A program made the translations under genes and the position numbers. A stretch of DNA of 64,000 bases from Leuctra nigra (lineage: Eukaryota > Arthropoda > Insecta > Plecoptera > Leuctridae). The stretch covers positions 39,152,724 to 39,216,723 of the forward strand of contig OW203763.1 of NCBI GenBank assembly GCA_934045905.1, written 5' to 3'. Positions 48,234 to 60,200 of this stretch are shown one piece after another (the stretch's first letter is position 1; each line of letters opens with the position of its first letter). The notes under the pieces are model-generated. The model searched no databases, was not told the DNA's origin, and saw only the letters and a program-made list of their open reading frames with translations.

Positions 48234-51200
48234 TCACTTGGTCAGGAACTTGGGACAGATGGAGCAGCACTGTTGGTCGTCCTTGGGGTCCGGCATTCGT
48301 CGCGTGTAGACACGGATCTGCTGGCGATGCACTCTGCCGGAGAAAAGGTCAACGCATCACACAATATGTCGCAACAGAATCTGATCTGTAGCGCTCTCAC
48401 ATGGTAAGTGGGAAGACAAAACTAGGAATTGCAACTGTCCATGATCAATTCAATTTTACCTAAGTTATTGGATCACAAATATGAACATTGTTATATATTA
48501 TTATGAATAATATCACTGAATGTTTACAATAATTATTCGTGCAAGGCATGCAAGGATTAGGTAGGCTGTGAGCAGAAAGGAAAGTTACTGAGGTAATAAA
48601 TTTGAGCAGAAGATGTCAAACATTAGCAACAGAAAAAACAAAAAAGACCTGCAAGTTAAGTGTTAATTAATAAAGAAGTTAAAGTTAAGGAAAATCGCAA
48701 TAGTTCCCGCCAAACACATTGGAGAGCAATGTTTCCAGCAGAGGCAAAGGTTGGGACAAGTGCATACGGGGTTTAAAATGGTAAAAATCAATCAACTAAT
48801 GTTAAAAACAAAAATTATAGATTTATTCAGTCTCCAAAAGGCTTCAAATAATTTGGATTATTTCTAATGATTTTGACAATCTAAAACTCAGCTAAATTGT
48901 AACAATTTATTTTGATACAATCTTAGCGCTTGGCAATGCAACTGAACACAACTACTGATAACCTTCATCAAGATGGATGACCATGAATGCGGGGGATGTG
49001 GAAGGAAACTGCACTGTACCTGATCTTGACTTCAGTCTCGTCCTGAGGTTCTCCGTCGCAGTTCCAGGCACTGACTCGATGCGAGGTACGATGCGTGGCG
49101 TTGGGGGCCGAACCCAGTGGTCGGAACGTGAACTCTCGTGCTCGGTATATCTCCACGAACGGCAGACCAAACTACAGGCAAGGTACAAACAATCAGCCAT
49201 TACAGTGGAGAGGGAAGTAGGAAAACTTTCCATGTATGTATCTTTTTTAAATGAATGTTAGGAAAGAAATATCACAATTTAGACAACTGTAACTGACTGT
49301 TTTATCTCAGCAGAAAATGTTACCAACATCTTAATATTTCAAATAGGTATGTATTATTAGTGTTTGTTTACCCACCAATATTGCACAATGACAAGTAATG
49401 ATGTCTATTAGTATATTAAATAAATATACAATCCAATGTTAAATGTATTACTAATAGTAATACAATAAATATATAACATTCTTTAGGAAAGAAGGTAATA
49501 GTAGTGTATACCAAAACAATAACACTGTTGTGTCCGTGGTAAGGCCAGATGATGTCGGATTACAATGTTAAATAAAAGATGATGATGAATACAAGAAGTG
49601 ATGTTTATTAGTAATAATAGCAAGGTTAATGGTAGGTCAATCCCTGAAGAGAGGTAGAACAGAAATGAGGCAGAGTGACTGATTGAGATCTGGCAAGTGG
49701 AATCCTAGCAAGGTCGTCAGTAGTACCAACCTCAGGTTATCATATATTTGAGGGTGACAGTGTGAAGTTAGCTATGTAACAGTCCTCCCCCTAGTTGAAA
49801 TTGAAAATTATACATTTAGTACAATATTGCAAAAAATACATTGTACAAAATTGAAAACAGTGGAAATTGAAATGCAAGAAAATAAATCAGTCTTCCAATC
49901 TTCTTGGACGCTTCTTGATTCTGCGAGGTCTGGCCCCGCGGAAGTCTTGAGCGGTCCGGTCTGGGATTTGTTCGGCTGGCTGCTTCGGCAGTCGAGAAAT
50001 CGGCTTTGGTACTGGCTCTGCTGGTTGCTTCTCCAGTCGGGCGAGTATCTGGTCGATGTGTCGTGACATCAACCGTCCATCGGTCGTAGTGACTTGGTAT
50101 GAGAGTGGACCGGTCACCTGTGTAACGATGGCCGGTAACCACTTCGGTGCTCCCGTTACGTAGTTCCTCACTGAAACAGGTTGCTGCAACATAAAACTAC
50201 GGGGTTTTAGTGGCATGCTCTCTTGAACTGGTAGTGTCTCTGGATGAAGTCTGCTCCACAAGGTTCTCGGTCGGCGATTCATGAGCATCTCGGCTGGGCT
50301 CTTTCCAGTGGAAGCTCGAGGCGAAGTACGGATCGCGAAGAGTGTGGTGTTCAGCTTCGATTCCCAGTTGACTATGTCGATTTTCCTCAACATCTGCTTG
50401 AGAGTTTGCACCATTCGTTCAGCTTTTCCGTTCGTTGCAGCGTGGAAAGCTGCAGAATTTCTCCTTCGAATTCCACTAGCAGAAAGAAAAGAAATGAATT
50501 CCTCTGACACGAACGGTGTACCATTATCTGAAACGATCACGTCAGGTAATCCGTGGGTGGTGAAAATCCTGCGCAAATGTTTGATTACTGTAGATGTGGT
50601 CATGTTTGGAGTAATGACAATTTCAGGCCATCCTGAGTAAGCATCCACAACAATGAGAAACAGTTTCCCGTTGAACGGTCCTGCAAAATCGATGTGTAGG
50701 CGCGACCATGGATTCACTGGCGTTGTCCACGGATGTGCTGGTGCTTTCGGTGGGTTGTTACGTAGTGATTGACAGATCTCACAACTTCGTATCTCCTTCT
50801 CAATGTCGTCGTCAAGATGAGGCCACCAAAAGTAACTGCGAGCAATCGCCTTTGTTTGGACGATTCCCTGGTGAATGAAATGTAACATGTCAAGTATTTG
50901 TTTGCGAAAAACAGGTGGAATTACAACTCTGCTTCCCCAGATGAGACAGTTCTTGTGGGTAGAGAGCGATTCTTTGCGAGCAGCATACGGAGCAAATTCT
51001 GTAGGCAGTTTGTCCTCAGGCCAACCTTGCAATACGTATCTGTATACGCGGGTGAGTAGGCTGTCCTGTTGAGTAGCTGTCGCGATCTCGGTAGCTGTGA
51101 TGGGCGATTCCGTGTTGTCCGGAACCTCGAGCAGGAAAACATCAGCTGGTGTGATCACAGTCGACGTGGTGTCAGGTAATGGCAACCGGCTGAGTCCATC

Positions 51201-54200
51201 GGCGTTCCCCATGGAAGTTCCAGGTCTGTACTCGAGATCATAGTTAAAAGAATTCAATGTTGTTCCCCATTGCAACATTCGTGGTGACATGACCTCTGGT
51301 GTCTGCTTATGAGGGTTGAACAAGCCCAGTAATGGCTTGTGATCCGTGTAGATCACAAAATGACGACCATACAAATAATTTCTGAACTTGGTCAAGCCAA
51401 AAATTATTGCTAGAGCTTCACGGTCTATCTGCGCATAGTTGCGTTCATGTTTGTGAAGTGTGCGCGATCCAAAAGCTACAGGTCTTTCAGATCCGTTGTC
51501 CATTACATGCGAAATAACGGCCCCCACGCCATACGGTGAGGCATCACAGACAAGTGTCAGTGGTCTTGTCGAGTCATAGTGTGACAATACTTGATCTGAT
51601 TTCAACAAGTCTTTAGCTTTATTGAAAGCGTTTTGGTGAATAGCTGACCATGTCCATACCTTATTGGTCGAGTCCAGAAGCCGGTGTAATGGTTCTAACA
51701 CGGTAGCTTTGTTTGACAGGAACCGCTCGTAGAAATTCAGCAGTCCTAGGAATGCTTGTAGAGATTTTTTGTCTGCCGGTGCTGGCGCGTTTTGTATGGC
51801 GTCAAACTTCTCGGTGGTGGGATGTATGTCTGATGCATCCACTCGGTACCCCAAGAAATGGACAGACTTCGCCACAAATGAACATTTGCTGCGTTTCAGC
51901 CGTAGTCCTGCATCTGAAAGTTGCTTCAACACCTGACGTACCCGAATCCAATGTTCGTCCAGGTCCTTCCCCGTGATGAGGATGTCGTCCAACAGAACTG
52001 CCACTCCCGGAATTCCTGCCAGGAGAGATTCCATCAGTCGTTGGAATAGACCAGGCGCTGAGGCTACTCCAAAAGCCAGACGATGACACTTTAGCAGTCC
52101 CTTCGGCGTGTTGAGTGTCAGAAGGCTGGCAGACGCGTCATCCACCTTAACCTGGGTGTATGCGTTCTCCAGACCTAACTTGCTAAAGAATCGGCCTCCA
52201 GCTAGTGATGCAAATGATTCACTAGCAGTGGGTAGAGGATAGGTATCAGTCTTAATTGATAAATTTACTGTACCTTTGTAGTCGCCACAAAGGCGAATAG
52301 ATCCATCGGGCTTGACCATTGGAACTATTGGTGTTGCCCAGGTTGAATGAGGAACAGGTTCCAGAACCCCCTGTTCGATCAGCTTCGTCAGCTCAGCATC
52401 AACCTTCTCTCGAATGGCAAATGGTACCGGTCTACTTTTTAAATAGACAGGTCTTGAGTTGGGTTCTATTTCAATGGTAGCTAGCGGTCCGTTATAGGTC
52501 CCAGGTGCATCAAAAATTGTCTCGTACTCACCCAGGTTTGGTATCTCCTGGTGATGAACCCCCTCTATGTGGATTCCGAGTGGCTCGAACCAGTTGCGGC
52601 CCAGCAAACTCGGCCCCTCCCCCTCTGCTACTAGCAGTGACAGGGTGTGTAATTTGCCTTTGTGCTCAACCGTTACTTCTGTTGACCCCAGAATTCGGAG
52701 TCTCTGCTTGGACCATGTCTGCAGAAGAACGGCTTCTTGGACTAGTCGATGGTGTTTCGGCCAGACCTTCTTGTAAGTAGATTCACTGATAATGGAGCGT
52801 GTGGCCCCGGAATCCACTTCCATCTTGATGGGATGCCCATCAAGTTCCAAATCGACGTTGAAAGGCGCGTTGTTTACGCTGGGTTTCTTGTCAACTGCGA
52901 GCACCATGTTAGCAGAATACAGATTGACATACCTCGCTTGGAAAGTCGTCGGTTGCTTCTTGTTCTGCTGCTGCGGCTTCTCTCTCCTCTTCTTCGCGAA
53001 ACAGACGCGTTGTAGATGGCCTACCTTTTGACAGAAAGTACATTTTGATAAAGCATACTTGCATGCCTTTGATGTATGCTCACCACCACACCTGTAACAT
53101 GTTGTTTCCACAGGTTTGTAGGTAGTCTGCATCTTGTGCAGATTGCCTTCAGGTGTACTATTCTTCACTTCTTTCATGGCTGAGGCGCTGTCCCCAGCTG
53201 TTTCCGCCGTTATTGCCATTGTATGGGCTTGATGAAAAGTTAAATTGATCTCTCGTAAGAATCTTAACCTAAGTGCTTCATCTTTAACCCCAAAAACCAA
53301 TCGGTCCCGGAGCATGTTATCAAGATCAAGAAATTTACAATGTTCTGAGGCCGCCCTTAACCTAGCTGTGAATTGAGCCAGGGATTCGCCCTGTTCCTGT
53401 ACACATTGGTTAAATAGATACCTCTGCAGAATTTCATTAGGTGGCGGACTGAAGTGATTAGTCATCTTCTTGATTATTTCATCAAATCCTAACTCTGTGG
53501 TATCAGATGGACTGCAAATATTCCTGAGTGTAGTGTAGGCCCATTCTCCCATCGAGGTCAGAAAAATAGCTTTCTTGAGTTTTACTTCGGTGATTTTATT
53601 TGCTAGGAAATAATATTCCATCCTTTCCTTGTATATTGGCCAAGAAGAAGATTTATTGAATTCTTGCAGCTTACCGTATGTGTTGCCGGCCATGTGCAGA
53701 TTCCCTTTTTCTTCATTTTCCTCTTTCGGCATTGTGTGACAAAATTATTACTCAATATTAACAAAATATAATGCACAAATAATTAAACTCTTGAAATATC
53801 CTCGTCGCCAGTTGTTGTGTCCGTGGTAAGGCCAGATGATGTCGGATTACAATGTTAAATAAAAGATGATGATGAATACAAGAAGTGATGTTTATTAGTA
53901 ATAATAGCAAGGTTAATGGTAGGTCAATCCCTGAAGAGAGGTAGAACAGAAATGAGGCAGAGTGACTGATTGAGATCTGGCAAGTGGAATCCTAGCAAGG
54001 TCGTCAGTAGTACCAACCTCAGGTTATCATATATTTGAGGGTGACAGTGTGAAGTTAACTATGTAACAAATACAAATACTATAAATAGATAGAAAAGCCA
54101 CAAAATAATTTTCCTGATTCATAATTTTCTGGAAAATTAATATCTTTACCAACTGTATTGAAATTGAACATAAAAGGATACATACCACACTCTTCTGCCG

Positions 54201-57200
54201 ATCGGAACTGTTGAGTGTGAGCAGAAGTCGCAGATTGTTGAAATGGTTGGTGTGTTTGATGAGTAAGACATCTACGCAGCCGTCGCCGAGATGGCAGTAG
54301 GGCGAGAGACCGTTGGGACTCTGTATGCAGGCGCAAGACACGTTCGCCCCGCTTATCATGAAGAACTTGCCTTTGATCGTCTTTGCTTCGGGCAGAGTAT
54401 CGGAGATCTCTGTACAAACAAAGAAACTCATTACTTAGATATACAAGTTGGAAAAGTTTACATAAATTTCTCGGAAATTTAATTTTGTATCTAGTTAATA
54501 TCAATGGTGAATTATAATAAACAGCTTTGAGGAAATGAGACAAGTATTTTCTGCATTAATCAATGTCACACATGCTATGTACATCATAAGGTTGTGAGCA
54601 AAAGTACACTATAAAATATAAAAGGTGTTTGAAATAATTTGTCAATTTCAAAACTCTCGCCTCGCAAGCGATAGGTCCCACGTTCAAACCCCAGTTTTGC
54701 CAGATATTTTCACTTTGCAAATCCCTTTAAATCATTCTGACTCCAGGACCCTTATTTAATATCCATTCAGGCTTTGACTTCAGTGGTGGACTAGCATTGT
54801 TCTCCTAGTCCAAGGCTAGTCCCGCAATGTTATTGACATAGCTATGACCTGGACTTCAAATGACCGGACTAGTGGTTTGTGATATTAAATAAGGGTCCAG
54901 AGTACCTAAGTTTTCTATAAAGTAAACCCAGTAGGTATCTCAAAGTCAAAACTATTATTAGATTACTGTCAAATCAGTTCCCCCTCCAACCCTCAGATCT
55001 TTGCCATTACTGAATATATTACATACAAAATGGCTTGACATATTTTATTAACAAAAATAAAATTGAAAAGTAAAAACATCAAGCCAGTATGGTGTTAAAT
55101 GTCTCACTTAAGTGATTTGATTTGGAACTCGAATGATGATATGATGGCAAGTAATACGACTACGAGCACCATTTTATATAAAATGTGTGAAAGTTTACAG
55201 TACACTAGAGGTGAGCGCGTGAGTGATTTTTGACTCACGCGCGGTCACGTCACGCGGCCACGTTTTTCACTCACGCACACTCACGCACGTGGGTTCTGCA
55301 TTTCACTCAAGATCACGCACACTCACGCAGGAAATCTTATGGACTCACGCACACTCACGAATCACACACTCACGCACAGTCACTCACGTTGATAACTACA
55401 AAATCTTATGCTTCGTTTAGGAGGTCCCTCTAAGTCAGATTCTCAGATTTTTGATACACATCTTAACTCTTTCTGTATCTGTACAACGAACTGTTGAGTC
55501 AAAATGTGTAGCTTGAGTAATGCCACGGACTACCTTTACATCTCTTTTCTGATACCCGATAATAAATAAATATAGGTACAAATAGATATGCATAAAATAT
55601 ATAAATTTGCTTATCAAGGGTCCCTTTAATTTGAACCCCAAAATGACCATTCCTGGCCAAAATGCATAGAAAACTGTTGAATGTAAAAGTTAATAAAATC
55701 ATGCCCCGCACGGCGTTTTTTTTATTTTTAACGTTATAGAAACTAATTTGGGACATGTAGGTACATGGCTGCATTACGGGTAAAAATATTAATTAATTTA
55801 ATACAAAATAGTGAACAATTATATTATAAAAAGTCTCTTATTTGGCGATGGTCAGTGAATATGACCCAAAACTATTTCAACCATTTCAATATCCATTGTT
55901 AACCAAAAAAGTGCTTCCATAGAACAAATAAAAAGTAACCCATGTAAAATATAAATATCGATGAAAATAAAATCGCCTTTTTTCATTCTATTACTTGCTA
56001 TTACTCTACTTATTTTAAGAACAATTATCTTTAAGAATGAAGAAACTCTGAACTGTGACCAAGGGATCACAGTTGTGAATATTAGTCACGCTTGGCACGC
56101 GTGTCATGATTCACGCGTGACCAGTAACTTTGCACACTCACGCACGACTTTTAGCAGTGGTGTGCACACTCACGCACACTCACGCTAAAAGTCGTGAGTC
56201 ACGCGTGACTCACCTCTACAGTACACTGACTCTAAATGCAATTGTGAAATAAAACTAATAGAAAGAATGGTTGGCCATAAGCAACATCATTTCTCTGATG
56301 TAGTTTACCTGGTTGCTGCTCGTCGTCGGTGATGTGAGGATCGCTTGACTTGCATCGCTGACAGTTCTCCACGCATCGGGGGCCGGACGTGGCGCTGCTC
56401 GGATCCGCCAGAACTGTCACTTCGCCCTCGTAGCCTTTGTTCATCAGGAAGGTCTTGAAGCCTGACACAAAGTTTACAATATTAGGAAGGATTATTTAGG
56501 ATTTCAAGTGTAGGTACTTAAAAGACAACAATTACAGTTTTTGCACTCTACTTTACTCTACAAAATTATGGACCAATTTTTCAGAATGAAAAGAATGAAT
56601 GAAAATTATTCATTCATGTTTCTAGATGCTCATTCCCTTAAATATGGAATAGTTCATCATTCTTATCATTAAGAAATTCATCTTTTCTAAAATGTGCTTG
56701 TCAAGCTAGCAGTTTTTAAGTTGATTTTTGATTCTTGAAAAGTAAAGTAAAGTAAAAAGTATTTAATCTTTATTGAATACAGCGAGGAAGTAGCGCCATC
56801 ACCATTCAGTGATCTGTTATTAATTATTTATTTATTACATAATTGGCCTTCTGACGTAGGTAGGTACAGAAACAAGTGCAGTTTAAGAGTCAACAGGACT
56901 CGCAGAAAATTTCGATTCCGATGTAAAAAAAATCCTAGAAATGCATGAAAATGCATTAGCTCTGGGTTGTACGCAGTGTTGGGTAGGAACGGAACGAAAT
57001 AGTTCCGTTCCTAGGAACTAGTTCCTTTTCTTAGGAACTATGGAACGTCTTAGTTCCTTTTTTCTAGGGAGGAACTATGGAACGGTTTAGTTCCTTTTTT
57101 TGAGGAACTGTAACGATTTTTGCTAAGTTCCTTTTTTTGAACTTGACTGTACTTTTACTACGAAAAACTGCACTCCTCTAGAAGCCAGATATTTGTATAA

Positions 57201-60200
57201 TTCTGTCAGAAGTCAGCTATTATAATTTGGCATCTAAAAATAACTCAAACCAGTCGTCGCCTACCCATACACAATCAATGGACATCTATCTACCTGTAGT
57301 CGTGTGGCCAACCCTTCAGATTAAATTTCATTCCTAGTAATGACAGTGCGCAGCCACACAGATTTCAGATTTCAGATCGTCGTCTTTTTAGCTTTTACTT
57401 TGTTTCCTTCCTCACATTTCCTTTCCGATCACTGTGTAGGACACGATCACATCGCCACTGAATTTTAGTTTTTACGAATCTTTACATCTCTCATAATCTT
57501 TTCAAATCTGCTGTGATACAGTGATTCGATTTTAAATTTTTAATTTTTAATTTGCAGATTGCAATTTTTAATGTTCCAATTAAAATTACACCTCTCTTTA
57601 AGAAGGAACTAAAAGGAACTAAGTTCCTTTTATAAAGGAACTAGGAACGGAATAGTTCCTTTCATTATTGAAGGAACTGGAACTGGAACTAGTTCCTTTT
57701 TTCGGCAAGGAACTTGGAACTGGAACTAGTTCCTTTTCAAAAGGAACTTACCCAACACTGGTTGTACGTGACATTTGTGACATTTAATCGTGTGTTGCAT
57801 GTATTTATTGCATGTGTATTGCATGTATTTTAATTCAAATATTGAAAATCACAAAAAATCATAAAAAGGTGGCCCCTACTTTCTTCTTAACGGCTTAACT
57901 GATTGTTTTCAAAATTTAACAGCATAGAGATAAAGAGTAAATCTGTGTCTCTAGTGATCGAAAAAAATAATAACAAATGTTTTTTCTTGTTTTGAGGAAG
58001 TGCTAACATGGGCAATATATATGAGTCTTTTTGGCACCTCTGCCCAGAAATAACTAAACAAAAAAAATAACTTAAGGGCCACTGGAGACACAGATCTACT
58101 CTTTATCTATAACCTGTGAAAATTTGAAGACAATCGGTAAAGCCGTTAAGAAAAAAGTAGGGCCGCCTTTTTATGCTTCATAAAACATGGATTTCACCAA
58201 GTATCGTAGACTCTTAACAGTATTTATGATATCAGTAGGTAAATGATCAAGGCAGTAATAATACAATAAGTATTTTGGGAGCTAAGTTAGTAGTACTCTT
58301 AGGTGCTGAAAACAACTTTTATGATGACATTAAATAAAATTCTAGCAATTGTGTTCTACTTTGTTAATTAAATATGTTTTTTAAATTGTATACAAATTGC
58401 AAAATTTGGACTTGATAAAAAAAATTATTATGCACAATTACGTCCAAAAGTTACTCTTTTTAAGCCCACCAGCTGCCACAGTGCCACAAGAGAATTCTTA
58501 CCACATGACCCTCTATCAAAAAATATAATCAACAAAGTTCTGGATGGGGATTTTATGATCAAGTTAGTCTGTAATGAAGTGGTGTACCTTCTTCCTAAAA
58601 ATATTATATTTAGTTTGTCACCTGAATAGTCGTAACGTTTCGGTCCCATCCAGCGAAGTTTCTCGCTATCAACGCAAACATCGCCCAAGAACCCGTACGA
58701 TATGACGCTCGAGAAGAACCGCATAAGTTTTCCGTTGTTGTGTACACTGCACAAATCCAGCCCCGTACTGTCACCTGTAGAGATAGACATATTGCAATGA
58801 TGCGAGGGAAACCCATTTCAAATGTAGTTGTAATACCTTAAAGTCCCGACACACTCTCAATCAACTATCAAGAGCAGAGTGAAGAGCAGCCCTCTCATTG
58901 GCTGACAGCGGTCACGTGACCTTATTTGCCTCACAGCTATTTGCGCATGATCGAAAAAGCTGAGAGTTACTTGGGTGTACTGTGTTTACATAAAATTAAT
59001 TGAGAGTGAGAGAGACATAGTGATTGTCAACCTCTGACCTTCATGCTAGAAATAAGTAATCATCACATTCAACATTTTACATATTCATTGATTCATATGC
59101 AGATGAAACAAGACAAGGTGCTTCAGTCTCCATTAAAAGCCTCATGATTGTAATATTATAATATGGCTTAGATTAGAAATTAAGTATGTTTTGTACCTCC
59201 CAGGTAATTCAAGAAGTAACATAAGAAGTAATGTTTTAAAATCTTCTATTTGCATTCTTCATAATCACCTTTATAATAATAGTTTTTAGTATTGTATAGA
59301 AAGTAATTGTAAATATCAATATTTTTATTTTAAAACCAATTAACTTCATTCATAAATATTTCATTAGTTATTAATTTTAATGTATTTTATATTGATAAGT
59401 AAGCTGGATCTCAATGGTCAACCATGTATTGTGGACAGCAGTCAATAAAATTTGAATTTCTCTCAAAGGTTTTAATTTACCTTTGTTCGTTGGTTCATAT
59501 TTAATCTTGACTATCGGTATTTAAGAGTTCTCCTTGATTTATGAATAATTATAATTTTTTAAGATGCCAAGATTATGTATTTGTAGCTGCTAAAAGGTAC
59601 AGAATCAAAGGTGCAAAGAGTCGGTGCAGGCGGTAATGTACTTAATTTTTATTTGGAGATACAGTAGATTCTCATGGCCAACTGTCCTGACTGAGGTATA
59701 TTTGAGGTTTTCCTCAGTCAAGAGGCACATGTTGGGAATGTCAAGTAAAAATAAACCAAGACTTCCTCATTCCCAAATTCTCCCTACCGTTTCGTCATAA
59801 ACTCATCATCTCCCAATCTCCTTCATAATGACTTGAGATACTTGACAAGAATAATTATAAAGATAAATAAAGATAAGTATATAAATATAAGACAGAATTA
59901 TATGATTTGATGAGTAAAGTGAAAAGTATCTGGTCGAACCAGGGCTTGCATCTGGGATCTCTACCAATCAGAGCCCTGATTCAGCCAGATATTGTTCACT
60001 TTAAACATCAAATCATATCCTCCTTCATAATCGTCACAGACGTAATATGCTGTTGGGTTGTCTATATCATCATGATTGAATTAACTACTTACCAAGAATG
60101 ATATGAAGTATCGCTGTCTGCACTTGGATCGTGCCATGAAAACAATATGCCATCGTGTCCGTACTGCCGCCTGGAATGACACCGAGTTTCAACATCGGCA

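Larger units (their letters stand above)
49526..54068 (-). mobile_element. Ty3/gypsy-type LTR retrotransposon, apparently complete (4.5 kb)
   Basis: Two 256-bp direct repeats (49526-49781 and 53813-54068) differ at a single base (GTTAGCT vs GTTAACT). They bound one 1281-codon Gag-Pol frame read on the minus strand. In the sense direction the LTRs begin TGTTACATAG and end GGACACAACA. The flanks AACAC (49521-49525) and AATAC (54069-54073) look like a 5-bp target duplication with one change. The element lies in a CERK intron in the same orientation as the gene. Near-identical LTRs and an open frame point to recent insertion. No envelope gene is present. Confidence 0.95.

Noticed and set aside
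48033..48407. 124-codon plus-strand frame
   Set aside because: It is the opposite-strand shadow of the last CERK exon (48234-48333), whose phase and conserved ending fit the minus strand.
49816..53031. Plus-strand and alternative-frame ORFs inside the LTR element
   Set aside because: They overlap the continuous Gag-Pol frame and have no family resemblance.
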